DNA from: Lineus longissimus
Taxonomy: Eukaryota > Nemertea > Pilidiophora > Heteronemertea > Lineidae
Direction: 5' to 3'
Length of the DNA stretch: 64,000 nucleotides
Assembly: GCF_910592395.1 (NCBI RefSeq)
Contig: NC_088312.1
Location: 22,327,292-22,391,291, forward strand
Made by a program: the position numbers and the translations under genes. The stretch's first letter is position 1. Each line of letters opens with the position of its first letter. The notes under the pieces are model-generated. The model searched no databases. It saw only the letters and a program-made list of their open reading frames with translations, and was not told where the DNA came from. Positions 1 to 10,900 of this stretch are shown one piece after another.

Positions 1-286
1 AAAAAAAATCACACCAGATGAGTCTTTATGCACACATGAGTTCAGTTACGTCCGTGCGAATGTCTAATTCACAACCGGTGTAAAAATGTCCTCCCACTGG
101 AAAAATTGTCCGACCCTATTGTATGCTGACGGATTAAAGTGAATGGTTCTATAGAGGCCATGGCTTCAATAGCTTAGAGAGGTAAGAGCAAAAGAGAATC
201 ATTTTGTTTCCCGGACATTCTATCCGGGGACCATTCAAACTTCTACACCGGTAAGTCTTTCAGCACACCAGGAACGGGATCAGGAA
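1..286. other. Sequence downstream of the first secreted-precursor gene
   Basis: No coding exon, RNA gene or clear repeat seen. It would contain the 3' UTR of the minus-strand gene ending at 287, but I find no convincing polyadenylation signal. Confidence 0.3.
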
Positions 287-1207
287 TTAGTCTATTAGGA
301 GCATCAACTCATCATCGGGCTCTCTTCCCTGCGTAAGACATAGCCGACACCATAAACTACGAAAGGTGCTGCCGCCAGTCACGAAGTCCCGGGCATGAAT
401 TCCGCCAGGTCGGCGGCTTCGTGGAACGATGCCGACGCTCCTTTTGCTGACCACGCCCCCGCCGAGCCCACCACCGAACCCGCCTCCCAATCCCCAGCAC
501 CGAAGACAGGCTGTGTTGTATTGGGGCCCGGGCCGCATCCTTCCGGCGGGTCCACCGCCTCTACGGTCCTCTGGATCGAGAGCAATCACCCGGCCAGGCT
601 GAGGCATGGCAGCGCTCCGCCGGTGGAGATGCTTGGCGACGACGAATGGGCCGCGACTTCCAATTCCCCCGAAGCCGCCACCGCCACCAATTCCCCCGAA
701 GCCGCCACCGCCGCCGTGACCGCGACTCCCTCCCGACCATCCGCCTCCTCCATGACGTCCCCCTAATGACCTGTGGTCACCGACACTTCCGACTCGAACA
801 GGTTTACGTGGATAAGTCGTATCTGAAATAGCAATACAAGGTTCCATCAATATATATATACATGTATATACAGTGGAATTACCTTAGCAGGCACCTCTCT
901 ATTAAGGACAACCTCTCTACTAAGGACTGACAATACTTTTGGTCCCGAAGTGCTGATTTCCATTCACCTTGACCTCTCTAATCAGGACACCTCTCTGTTA
1001 AGGACAGCACGTCAGTCCTTGATAATAGAGTGGTTCAGCTAAGGTGCGAAGTTCACGAAGAGGGAAGTTCATTAGAGAGCATCAATGACTCCAAAAAACG
1101 AAATTGTCGAAAGGTTTTTAAACATTTTGATGTGATAGATACCTACATGAAAGAACTCCCTCTAATACTGCAAGTCCAAGCACCAACATGAATACGCAAG
1201 TCTTCAT
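287..1207 (-). CDS. Secreted Gly-rich dibasic precursor, copy 1 (unknown family)
   Basis: Two-exon model, 198 residues. Exon 1 (1147-1207) encodes a signal peptide starting MKTCVFMLVLGLAVLEG and ends one base into a codon at a GTAGGT donor. Exon 2 (287-822) follows a TTTCAG acceptor in matching phase. The mature region opens with a basic stretch, then a Gly-rich block (GGGGGFGGIG repeated), a dibasic RRSAA site, the segment VIALDPEDRR, the cysteine pair CLRC in ACLRCWGLG, a second Gly run, a second dibasic site (VVSKRSV) and a C-terminal SLWCRLC pair. Signal peptide plus KR/RR sites suggests a secreted precursor cut by a furin or prohormone convertase; the product could be an antimicrobial, structural or signalling peptide, which I cannot decide. 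Copy 2 (3588-4635) has the same exon layout, phase and motifs, so the model is supported by the duplicate. GC-rich exon 2 contrasts with the AT-rich flanks. Confidence 0.72.
861..1055. repeat. Dispersed CAGTGGAA-type repeat in intron of precursor copy 1
   Basis: AT-rich stretch built of short phrases such as acctctctattaaggac and aatcaggacacctctctg. It starts near cagtggaatt and ends near gataatagagtggttcagc. Related copies lie at 5868-6050, 7935-8050, 48935-49112 and 55225-55285. The terminal phrases (cagtggaacctccctta-like and its complement) suggest a short non-autonomous DNA element, but I did not find a firm target-site duplication. Confidence 0.5.
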
Positions 1208-1549
1208 TCTTGTATACCCTGAAAATGAGAAGATATAGATAGTTTTAGAAAATGTACCCAGTGCAATTTGTTACGCATCTGCAGGGAAAATGTTTAGGGT
1301 GTTTTCGAAAAGCCCCCTAAACGCCAACGTAAACGCCTATATCCCATAGATTGACAGTCTGATAACGAAGGCGAGGATAGGATAGGCCTTCACGTGGACG
1401 TTTCGGAGGCTTTGCGAAAACTCCCTAATGAACTTCGTATGCGCACAGTCTTCGAAAGTCCCGCAGTTGTCTCATCAAACAGTCGCTAGCTATTCTCAAC
1501 TTCCATCATAGCATCACACTCCAACAGTACACCCGCAAAGGGTCAACCA

Positions 1550-1764
1550 TCAGCAAGCCTCTCCACCGGCGGAGCGCTGCCATGCCTCAGCCTGGCCGGG
1601 TGATTGCTCTCGATCCAGAGGACCGTAGAGGCGGTGGACCCGCCGGAAGGATGCGGCCCGGGCCCCATTACAGCACAGCCTGTCTTCGGTGCTGGGGATT
1701 GGGAGGCGGGTTCGGTGGCGGGGCTGTGGTCAGCAAGAGGTGCGTCAGCTCTGACATTGTCTGA
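1550..1764 (+). pseudogene. Inverted partial copy of the Gly-rich precursor exon
   Basis: Plus-strand stretch nearly identical to the middle of exon 2 of copy 1 (which is on the minus strand), covering HRRSAAMPQPGRVIALDPED through ACLRCWGLGGGFGGG to VVSKR, then a stop after a few unrelated residues (CVSSDIV). There is no signal-peptide exon upstream on this strand and the C-terminal SLWCRxC part is missing. The acceptor-like CAG at about 1526 is in the wrong phase for a copy-1-type exon 1. It therefore looks like a recent, inverted, truncated duplication and not a third gene; the closeness of the copy argues for recent origin or gene conversion. Confidence 0.65.
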
Positions 1765-1932
1765 TTTCGGTTGACGGAGAATTATTTCCGAAATTTTTTT
1801 AATCAATGGAGATATATTACTCACTGTGACACTATAATAATTGTTTTAAAAACTTACCTTTTTGAGATCCTTCGAACGTTTTGTCCAATTGATAAATGAA
1901 TTTATTGATCAATATCGGCGAATAACTTTTTC

Positions 1933-2210
1933 ACGATGTCTCCTACCGAAAGAGCAGAGCTAGACTGGCGAAGAAAGAGCGCATGCCCAATTATATACAT
2001 ACTGCCGGCCAAATGTTATCGAGAAAAGCTTATGACAGGCCATATTCTCATTATCAAAAAGTTATCAAGAAATTGGGCTATCATAGCACCCGTTCTCAGA
2101 ACAATCTTCGCGCCATTTCTAGGTGTTTAGTCACTTTATTTGGTCGCCGATTTGTCATGGAGTGGAAAACCCACGACCCCGGACCTATACGTTTGGCTCA
2201 ACATGTTTAA
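1933..2210 (+). other. Unassigned open frame, basic
   Basis: Open frame of about 90 codons rich in Lys, Arg and Tyr (for example RLAKKERMPNYIHTAGQM). I see no known domain, no clear promoter and no partner exon. It may be a decayed mobile-element fragment or chance. The first ATG in the frame is at 1983. Confidence 0.15.
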
Positions 2211-2454
2211 GGTCAGATTCGTTCGAAATTTGAAATTTGAGAAATTGGATTTAAAAAGTTCCACTTTATGTTGATACGTACTGACAGAAAGTTTTATAAT
2301 GTCGGCCTAATAAATGTGGGCCTACATACCATGCATGTCAAGTTTCATGGATTTTGCATACATTTTACGGCATGTTTACTTTTAATTACTAGGGGGCCGT
2401 AAACCATCCTGGCGTAACCAGTGGTTTCAATATACTCCGCCTGTCGATCTTTTT

Positions 2455-2512
2455 TGTGTACATGTACCATGGAGGTATTATTAATAATACCTCCATGCAT
2501 GTACATAGGAGT
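2455..2512. repeat. Near-perfect palindrome
   Basis: A 24-bp perfect palindrome (ggaggtattatt followed by its complement) extended on both sides by catg/tgtac words, giving arms of about 25 bp with almost no loop. On RNA it would form a tight hairpin. There are no flanking genes within 1 kb. Confidence 0.6.
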
Positions 2513-2709
2513 AAAAAAACTGGTCTCAGGGTGCATGTTAACAGTGTACATTTGCAGACGAGGAACGAACAATACAATTAAACTAATGAATCAGAGATAT
2601 ATCAGATACAGTAGGTCATATTGTAATCAAAGACAAAGGCATTTTATCATTGTGACATATGTTGCTAGAGACTACACTTAATGTGGTGATTCCAGCGACA
2701 GACTATACA

Positions 2710-2895
2710 CACTTAGAAAAAAGGGTTCCACAAAGAACCTTTAGGGGTTCTATAAGCCGCCGCTGTGGGATCACCCCTTAAGGTTCCTCAAAAAACTCTC
2801 CAAGGGGTGCTATTATAGCACCCCACCCAATACTGAGGGTGCTCTGAAGCACCTTATTAGAGGGTGCTCTCAAGCACTCTCAATTAGAGGAGCTC
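2710..2895. repeat. Short repetitive stretch with gggttc/gaacc and gggtgct words
   Basis: Repeated, partly inverted short words: gggttccacaaagaacc, then aggggtgct/agcacccc and gagggtgctctgaagcacc twice. It resembles a decayed DNA-element terminus of the kind seen in many metazoan genomes; no family assigned. The following 2900-3587 holds no supported gene. Confidence 0.4.
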
Positions 2896-3587
2896 CCATT
2901 GGTTGGTCCGTCCTACACAGGTTTGCTCCGTTAGGCTTAGCTACCGCCATGTAACCGCCAAGTTTAGGGGAACCTCAAGGGCCCTCGGGTCCTGTCAATC
3001 AGGTACACGAGTTAACTCAGGTACATCAGATGTATGACCCACTAGGGGCTGCCCGAGATGTCACGTATCCGTCTCTTGATTTACAAGAACATATATCCCG
3101 TCCTCGCGAGTTGAGACGGCTCCTGGCTGAGTTTACAGCAACATGTAGGTACAAAGTTCTCTTATTTGTATCCCTAGAGCCAAGCCGAGTTCGTTGTCAA
3201 AATAATTGGAATTAATTAGTGTTTCCAACATGTCGTGTCCTCCGGCGACCGACACACACTGGGAAAGTTCTGCATGGTTGACAACACAGAATGAAAGACA
3301 AATCAATAAATTTTCAATTAAAAGGTGCGTTTTATTTGTTTTAAATCGAAAAATGTGTAGAGTAGGCATCAAATAAAAACAGTTACAAAATGATAGCAAT
3401 ATTTACAACACTATGATTTTATGATATTTCGTGCGCAAATATGATGAGATTGAAAAATAACATCGTGGAAATATATAAATCTAATTGCGAGTCTCTTAAT
3501 TTTCCCATTAATTCACGGAGAGACGAGTATTCGTATTTCACTCACGACAAGCGTCATGTGCATGTCTCTTCCGCAAACCAGGAACCT

Positions 3588-4635
3588 TTAGCTCATAATG
3601 ATTGGCCCAGTTCCATGTCCACTTTCATTATGACATCTTCGACACCAAAGACTTTGACGGGAAGCTCCCGGCCCAGTGGTTGCGAAGTCCCCAGTGGGTA
3701 GAGCCTTGCGTTTTCCCGAAACGAGATCAGCCCGCACGGCGCTCCTCTTGCTGACGACACGTACCGGCCATGTACCGCTACCAGGCGACGTTTGTATTGG
3801 CCTACCTAGTCCCCAGCACCGAAGACAAGCTAGACTGAAAACCCTAGGCCTTGTAGGTCTTCCAATGTAATCGGGATCCACCGCAACCAGGCGTTTCGGC
3901 TCGATTGCCGCGCTTCTCTTGCTGATCGGGCCGAGACCCCCGAAGATGCCCCCTTTTCTGCGACTGCCGCCGGACCAACCGCCTCCGTGACGGCCAACTG
4001 AAGGACGAACGCTTCCGTGGTCGCGTGCAAAATGAGAAGGATACACCCTGTCTAAAATACAAAAATAAGGGTTCTATCAATATTGTGCGAATGATGGTTC
4101 TATGGCATGAATAGAAATGAAAATAGAGAAGAGTACCTGTGACTTCATGCCACGCCCTTTCGTTAAGCCCAATAAAAATTTTGAAACAAGATAAAGAAAC
4201 GCAGACGGAACATTGATTCTCGAGCTTGGTTGAGACGCGTTCGGTCATTCAGGTCAAACGAAATATCTTCGTCTGCTGCGAGAATAAATGAATGCTTTTC
4301 ACAACAAGTTAAAAACCCAAAAGAAACTAATCTAACCTTATGCTCAAAAACATTAACGGGACTATATACGAGGGAGCCAGGTATTAGCGGCAAGAGGTTT
4401 CACTAAGTCACTGATAGGCGTCTTCACTATCGCACTGCCGGAGGCGCGTTATCATCACCATTATAAAAATGGACCTAGTTCCACCCATATCATTCGTCAG
4501 GAGACCACCAAGCTCCAGCCAATGTGGTTCCCTTAAAACTCAGACACGGATTTTTGATGCATTATGATACTTACATGAAAGAGCTCCCTCCAGCACCGCC
4601 AACCCAAGCACCAGCATAAACATGATAGCCTTCAT
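3588..4635 (-). CDS. Secreted Gly-rich dibasic precursor, copy 2 (unknown family)
   Basis: Two-exon model, 174 residues. Exon 1 (4575-4635) encodes a signal peptide starting MKAIMFMLVLGLAVLEG and stops one base into a codon at GTAAGT. Exon 2 (3588-4051) follows a TTTTAG acceptor in the same phase as copy 1. The order of landmarks matches copy 1: basic start, Gly-rich block (GRHGGGWSGGSR), dibasic KRSAA, VAVDPD, ACLRCWGLG, VVSKRSA, an extra SGKRKA site and a C-terminal SLWCRRC pair. It is diverged from copy 1 in the spacers (less Gly, different segment after CWGLG) while signal peptide, CLRC and SLWC segments are kept. That pattern suggests selection on the peptide parts and processing sites. 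The function is unknown. Confidence 0.72.
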
Positions 4636-5867
4636 CCTGAAAGTGGAAAAGAACGATGAGAAAGGGGAAGATGACGAACCTTGATAACTTGGGGCAGATT
4701 TGCGCCTGGCGCTAGCCATTGCTTTAACGTAAGAACCATACACAAACAATGATATGACAGGTAAAAATTTGGTTCGCCAGCTGCCATCATGGATGAGACA
4801 ATGTGACCGTACCTTGGACACGCACCAGGGAGGTTTCGAAACCTCTCTCGTAGATTAGGCACGCTTCTCGAACGCTTCAGTTGCAGATAAAACAACAAAG
4901 GTCAAACTGGGCTTGAAGAAAAGCACAGAGGATCAAACAATGCCACTATTTCCATTACTGCCGCCAATGTGCTTGGATGACAATAAATAACATTTTGTAA
5001 GAAAACCTACCTTTAGGAGATTCTCGGAACAAAAATTTGTGCAAAGAGAAAAAATGATGAAAAATATCAGCGAAAGACTTCAGTTTGCGATGTCTCTTTC
5101 CCTGATATTTCGACTGAACTGGTAAAAAGAGCGCGATGTCTAGTCTATATCATCCTTATCACGCGGTATGTGCCTGTTTTCTGAGAAACTTCACTACTCA
5201 CGTCATTTTTAAATGAGTTAAGCGTCAAAAACCCCGGGTCAAGGACATCCGTATTGACAGGTGAACTCGAGCGGTTGGCCTAAAAACCGCATCTTGAATT
5301 AGCTGAATCACCATGTTTAAAATCAATATCCGATTTTGAATTTCGCCATCTTGAGGAAGGTTTCGCAAACGAAGTACCAAGTATAAAAGTTAAATGTACT
5401 TATCGACGACTTTCTTTGAAAATGTCCGCGGTTCCTCGTAAACAATAGAAGTATTTGTCGCGTTACACGACAGACCTCCGTACGTCGTCGTTCGCAGGCA
5501 TTGCGAAACGTGCCTAATGTTTTTCGGGTGAAATATTTCCTAAGTGACTCAGTACCAACCTCTTGTCCGCAATATCCCTATGGCTGGGTTTTCCAGCCCT
5601 AACACTCCCACCAGGATGTTTGTCAATTAGCCTTTCATTATTTTTCTCTTTCAATGCTCGGGGGATTTCACGAGATGGCACAAGGAAGCATCGCAAGGCG
5701 TTCAGGCGAACCGATAACGTTTTTACGGTCCGACAAGCGGGTTCTTCGCGGGTTCTTCGTTTCAAGGTATAACACGATAGCCAGTTTCTGGAGAAAAGTC
5801 TTGTATTGCATTTGCCGCTATCATCTGATCATTCAAATAATATACATGTATCATTAATTAACCTTAT
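4636..5867. other. Intergenic sequence upstream of precursor copy 2
   Basis: Presumed promoter and 5' flank of the minus-strand gene ending at 4635. No supported exon. A short stretch near 5475-5525 (ggcattgcgaaacgtgcctaatg) resembles one near 1405-1435 upstream of copy 1 (ggctttgcgaaaactccctaatg), possibly a shared remnant of the duplication. Weak evidence. Confidence 0.3.
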
Positions 5868-6418
5868 ACAGTAGAACCTCTCTTAGCTTATTTTTTCAAA
5901 GGTATCCACAACTTGACCGTAACAAGGACACCTCGAAGACATCATTTTGCCGCAACTTTGTCCAATCTGACATCTCTTTATTCCAGACACCTCAATACAG
6001 CATATCAGTCCAAAAGATGTCAACTTTGCAGTCACTCCCATCAGGACACATCAAAGGCAGCACTTGTCTTGGATGTGTCCAATCCGATGTCTCTATAATC
6101 AGGACACCTCAAAGGCAGCACTTGTCTTGGATGTGTCCAATCCGATGTCTCTATAATCAGGACACCTCAAAGGCAGCACTTGTCTTGGATGTGTTCAATC
6201 TGATGTCTCTATAATCAGGACACCTCAAAGGCAGCACTTGTCTTGGATGTGTCCAATCCGATGTCTCTATAATCAGGACACCTCAAAGGCAGCACTTGTC
6301 TTGGATGTGTCCAATCCGATGTCTCTATAATCAGGACACCTCAAAGGCAGCACTTGTCTTGGATGTGTCCAGTCTGATGTCTCTATAATCAGGACACCTC
6401 AAAGGCAGCACGTCTTAA
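5868..6418. repeat. 58-bp minisatellite inside a dispersed repeat
   Basis: From about 6050 to 6410 a 58-bp unit (caaaggcagcacttgtct ... ctctataatcaggacacct) is repeated about six times with few differences. Its left flank (5868-6050) starts with cagtagaacctctcttagc and contains the same phrases in diverged form, so the array appears to have expanded within a copy of the CAGTGGAA-type dispersed repeat. Confidence 0.85.
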
Positions 6419-7491
6419 TCTCAAGGTTGTCCCTTTTCTTTGTAATCAGTCGGCTCAAGACTACACTTGACAGTTCCAGAGGTGTCTCTGGTGTGTCAGA
6501 CGTTCTACAGAGAATAGTCAAATGGGATTGTTTTATATCATGTACATGTGTATAAAGATAGCACAATTTATTACATAACAGATAAATCAAGGGTAGATAT
6601 TCACAAGACTTCTGTCTATACACCAGGAAATTAGCAGATTTTAAATGCTGAAGCCAGGTGTGCCAGATTAAGTTACACCAAGGTGCTGATAGATGTCACT
6701 ACTATCTCTTCTTTTTCTACCATGCACATATTGCAATTCTGTGGGCTGTGAAACGCTAGTCTCCAATAAAAGGCCTAGGGGAGCCAAACATGACCCATTG
6801 TGAGGCCTGGGTGAGCTGAACACAAGCCACTGTGATGAAAACACAACAAATCATCCGTGATAAAGACAGTATTCCATATGGAGAGAGAAGCCTAGCTTTG
6901 ATGTTTCATTATAATGCCCATTCATCCAAAATCCATCTTATGAAGACAAAGTCTCAATCAGTCTGTTGAGGACAAAGACACAATCCACCTGAGGACAAAG
7001 TCACAATCAGAATCCTAAGATTAGGTCTCTGATCTTTGGTAAAAGTACATTGTTCCCTGGTTGTTTTCAATCAATGAGCACAGACTTCTCAGCATAACAA
7101 ATATATAAGGATGCGTACATGTACTTGTACACAACAAGAGGTATACAACTGGTATTATACAAAAGTTGTGGCAATTACTGTCAGGCTCAGTCAGCGGGTT
7201 ACAAGCCCTAGCATGAAGTACTGTTGATGTTGCAGCCCAACATACCACAGGAAGAGTACCAAAACACTCATCTATATTCGGGCAAGCGGGCAAGTGACAA
7301 GCAGGAAAATTGAACACTGAATAAGCCAGGTCTGTTCACCACAATGTGAACACTATACTTCCATCGAAACCACCTTGTTATGGAGCCCTTGCCAATGAAC
7401 TTGTTCAAATTGATCGAAGATCCATAACATAAATTTCAGTCCACTTCCAGCTGAATTGTTTAGCAGGCTTATAAACGACTTGGTTTGTCCC
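6419..7491. other. Intergenic sequence before the IST1 3' end
   Basis: No gene or strong repeat recognised. 6760-7020 has loose repeats of gaggcctgggtgagc and gacaaagtcacaatc words. It may include a longer IST1 3' UTR, since the strand runs this way. Confidence 0.3.
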
Positions 7492-7536
7492 TTTATTAAT
7501 TGCCAGTCGGATCAGCACTGCCTTTAGCACGAAATT

Positions 7537-9103
7537 CTATTTCTTTTTCTTAAGTTCTTCAAATCTTCGATTCAGGTCGTCGAAATCCACGTTTTCACTC
7601 GCAGAGCCAAATGAACCGCCACTGGCACCGGGCAAATTGTTGCTTGGTATGTCAGGGAGATTGAGTTGAAAAGATTCTGCAGGTTGGTTAACTGCTGGAG
7701 GCTGAGGAGGGTAGAGCGTCTCCGGAGGTGGGATAGCTGTGAAAGGCTGAAAAGAAACAATGGTTTATAAGCCGGAGGAGACATGGAATCATTAAGAATG
7801 AGATCTTTTTTCATTTTAGTGTTTCACAAATAAGTGAGTATGAATCATAAGTCAAAGGGCATGTAAGCTATGTAGCCTGTGATTATGTCATCTATTTCTT
7901 GCTTTATAATAATGCAGCTTTTTTCACCAGTCTCTTATGGAGGTAAACCTCATTAAAAAGACACCCAGAATTGTACCAAATTTGACAGCTCCATTCAATA
8001 AGACCATCAATCAGGACACTTCCCTCAGGATGGCATTGCCCAACGAATAATCCCATTTATACCAGAAACTACCATACTGTAGGTCTTCATCTTACCTGTG
8101 AAGGCAGGTCAGGCATTGGCAGGAGCGGTCCCTTGCTCAGATCATTCTCAAAAGGTAGCGCTGGCATCGGTGCTACAGTACCATCTCCGGTCACCTCCCC
8201 CGGCTCAAGCAAGTTCATCTTGTAATGAGTGTCAGCAAAATATACCTCATCCTGCTTCATGATCTCAGGGTCAGGTTCGAATGCCACATTGAAGTTCTTT
8301 GAAATTTCAATCAAGTACTTTTCTATTAGAAGAGGGGGTGGCGCGTGCACTCCAAGCTTATGCATGACTCGCTCATTGACAGAGCTAGTCGTATTAGCTT
8401 TGTATTCTTGGATCAGTTCTTTGCCATATTTATGTTGAAATTGCTCAGTGATGGTTTTGAATTCATTGATATCACCTTGCAATCTTGGAGTTGCCCACAC
8501 AACAGTTGAGACAGCTTCGACCAATCCTTCATCAAGAACTCTGAAAATAATGAAATAATTCATTTTCACCCACATTATGAAACACAAAGTTTGAGGCAAA
8601 CATTTTCAGTCTGAATAAAAAGACAATATATTGTAGTTTTACTTGATCATGACTTCTTACCACACCAAGTTTTAGCAAAGTTGCATGAATGAACACTGCG
8701 CTATGACATTGTGTACAAGTGCATTTCTATTTTCCTGACCCATGACCAACAGCATACCCCCCTTAACTTTAAAAACAACCAAGCCCTCCTCATTACAAGC
8801 ACACTGTTCCCTGGTCAAGACAGAGTATTCAACTCACTTCATCTCCTGAATGAGTCCAAATCTAGCCAACAACAGATCACAGTACATTTCCAGGAGTTCC
8901 AATGCCTCCACCATGTAGTCTTCTCGAATGATGTGTTCCACTCGTATCCTGGCTCGATCAATTTTGTTGTTTGAAAGATAATCTGCAATTTCCCGCCGTG
9001 CTTTCTGGGCTTGCTCAGTTTTCTTTTTCTCCAGCAATTTCAGCCTATTACATGCCAGGCTTAAATTGATCTTCAGTTTTTGTGGGTTGTGCCAAGAAAA
9101 CAT
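7537..9103 (-). CDS. IST1: IST1 homolog, ESCRT-III associated factor
   Basis: Three coding exons: 8838-9103, 8096-8540 and 7537-7746, with GTGAGT and GTAAGA donors and TTTCAG acceptors; phases agree and give 306 residues. The N-terminal Ist1 (ESCRT-III-like helical) domain is clear: NRLKLLEKKKTEQAQKARRE, ARIRVEHIIREDYMVEALEL and YCDLLLARFGLIQ. Exon 2 continues with PRLQ and VNERVMHKLGVHAPPPLLIE. After a Pro-rich linker the protein ends in the MIT-interacting motif DFDDLNRRFEELKKKK. The family binds CHMP1 and the MIT domains of VPS4 and spastin in endosomal sorting, cytokinesis and nuclear envelope closure. I start at 9103 (MFSWHNPQKLK) because it aligns with the family N-terminus; an ATG 21 bases upstream would add seven residues. 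A TTTATT (AATAAA on this strand) lies at 7492-7497. The human protein is about 60 residues longer, so a linker exon may be missing. Confidence 0.95.
7930..8055. repeat. Decayed dispersed repeat in IST1 intron 2
   Basis: Phrases cctcattaaaaagacaccc and atcaatcaggacacttccct match the CAGTGGAA-type repeat family seen at 861 and 48935. Boundaries uncertain. Confidence 0.35.
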
Positions 9104-9857
9104 TGTTGCTTTACTTTCAGGCAAAGGTCTGTTTCACTTTCAATGGTGGAGTCGAGCCACGCCTGGAAACGCTGAATCTTCACGATTTGTTGCGGAGAAG
9201 GATTCTTAATTACACGGACAGCTCAAGGGTTTTTCAGGTTTAGGAAACAGTGATCTTTATAGCGGCATCAGACAGCCTCATCATTCATGATGTGTTACAT
9301 CACATGAAAATGAGTCATCCACCATGGACCATGTATGTTGTAGGCCTGACCTAGCATAGGGCCCTAGGTCAGTGATGGAAGAAGTTGGGCTGTTGACAAA
9401 CAACAGCACAAACCAAAAGTCACTGTAATCAATGTGACCTGCAACGTCTTCTTGGATTAGGATCAGTCAGTAGATACTTGGGTTGGCAAAAAGATCAGAA
9501 TAGTCCATCAAAATAACAATGAATTTATGAAAATTTGTTTTGCCGGACAGTGGCGACACCTATTTTCTTGGTAGTTTTTTATAAACTCTGGTAATTTTTC
9601 CTGATGACCGCTCAACACTCACTTTGCCCGCGAGGTTGTCTTCATTTTAAAAGTTGATAGGCGACAGGTAAATTCTGTTTTGGAATGGTGCGAATACGCT
9701 AAATAGGTGTACATTTAAAACGTCTCAGAGACTCTAAGGAGCTGGTTTATCGGAAATGTGACTCTCAACTGAGAGTTTCCCACAACGAAACATTCATCGG
9801 GGAGACTGTAATTCGTCATACTAAAAACCACCGAATGACCGCAGTGACCCAGAAAAA
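9104..9857. promoter_or_regulatory. Shared 5' region of IST1 and NDUFB4 (head-to-head)
   Basis: The two start codons are 754 bases apart on opposite strands with no exon between them, so the interval probably carries a bidirectional promoter. I see no obvious TATA box near either start, which fits housekeeping genes. The interval includes gtggcgacacctattttcttgg and an AT-rich stretch around 9500-9600. Confidence 0.5.
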
Positions 9858-10900
9858 ATGGCGAGCAAAAATTGGGACCCGCATAAAGTCTTCGACATTT
9901 CTCCTGAGGAGAGAGCAGTGGTCGAAGAAAGAGCGCGAATGCGTGTGGAACTCAAAGCTGAATGGCAAAAGAAATTGACAAACCCAAACAAGCCAACAAC
10001 GGGTTTTATTGTAAGTTGTTCTTGTCAATTATGTGACAAGGTTATTTGTCCGACAACGAATAGTCGCGCTTTGTACAGTAAATGTATATTGTTTGGATCT
10101 ATTTTCGGACGACATTTTTGTAATTCCCTTTTCATTGCTATGTATAACTTGTTGCAGAGGAATGGTAAGGTCTTGCTGTAATTTGTTCAACAGTCTACCA
10201 CTCCTACCAGCAGTTGTCACTAACACTGTCCATCGCATCGGCAGCCACTGTCCACTAAGCATACAGGCGGAGGAAGCCACTACTGGCCCAAATAAACCTA
10301 GATATAGGCACAATGAACAAAATAATATGTGGTGTGTGACCATTCTTTTGTTCATTGGATCTACAATTTGGTCCATTTTGTAGCTCAGCAGCCCTTCCTA
10401 AAATCAACTATTTCTGTCAATCTTTGTTTTTCACACTTAAGACTCCCTTTGGTTTTTGTTTCAGTTTGATCCAGCCATCCAGCGATATTTCTCAACACGT
10501 TCTGGTGGTTATCAATATTTCAAGCCCACACCATACACTGCGGCTGTAACATTTAGCTTAGTAATTGGGCCAATGATACTATTTTCTGTCTGGGCACAAA
10601 GGTCAAAGGTGAGTCTAGGCAAAGAAATTTGCACCGAAAAAATTGATGCAAATATTTTCTTCCGAATGCAGAACTTTTTTTAAAAGGCGAAATAAGATAC
10701 AAGTGGTTATTGTGATTGGCCTGGTGCATCACAGCTTCTGCCCTCTTTGGATTAATCAATTGACAGCGGTAGACAAGTCGGAATATATTTCCAGATGAAG
10801 ACCTAAATATACTTGTCTCTGATTTCAGAATAAGGAGGAAGCAACTTATCGGAGTGGAACTGTAGCTTACAAGGATAGATGGAATAAGTTCTTGAATTAG
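9858..10900 (+). CDS. NDUFB4: NADH dehydrogenase (ubiquinone) 1 beta subunit 4
   Basis: Accessory subunit (B15) of mitochondrial complex I, in the membrane arm. Three coding exons: 9858-10010, 10465-10608 and 10829-10900, all phase 0 with GTAAGT and GTGAGT donors, giving 122 residues (human about 129). Family landmarks: DISPEERAVVEERARMRVEL (compare the ISPETRRAQAERLAIRAQL segment in human), KPTTGFIFDPAIQRY, YQYFKPTPYTAA, a single membrane segment TFSLVIGPMILFSVWAQ, and the C-terminal tail YRSGTVAYKDRWNKFLN. Start is the only ATG consistent with exon 1 and has an A-rich context. AATAAA at 11088-11093 fits as its polyadenylation signal. Confidence 0.93.

Noticed and set aside
395-766. Plus-strand frame opposite the Gly-rich precursor
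   Set aside because: Shadow of the GC-rich minus-strand exon; the minus frame has a signal-peptide exon and a paralogue with the same boundaries.
1543-1824. Minus-strand frame over the inverted copy
   Set aside because: The homologous frame is on the plus strand.
8229-8438. Plus-strand frame inside IST1 exon 2
   Set aside because: Shadow of the strongly conserved minus-strand IST1 frame.
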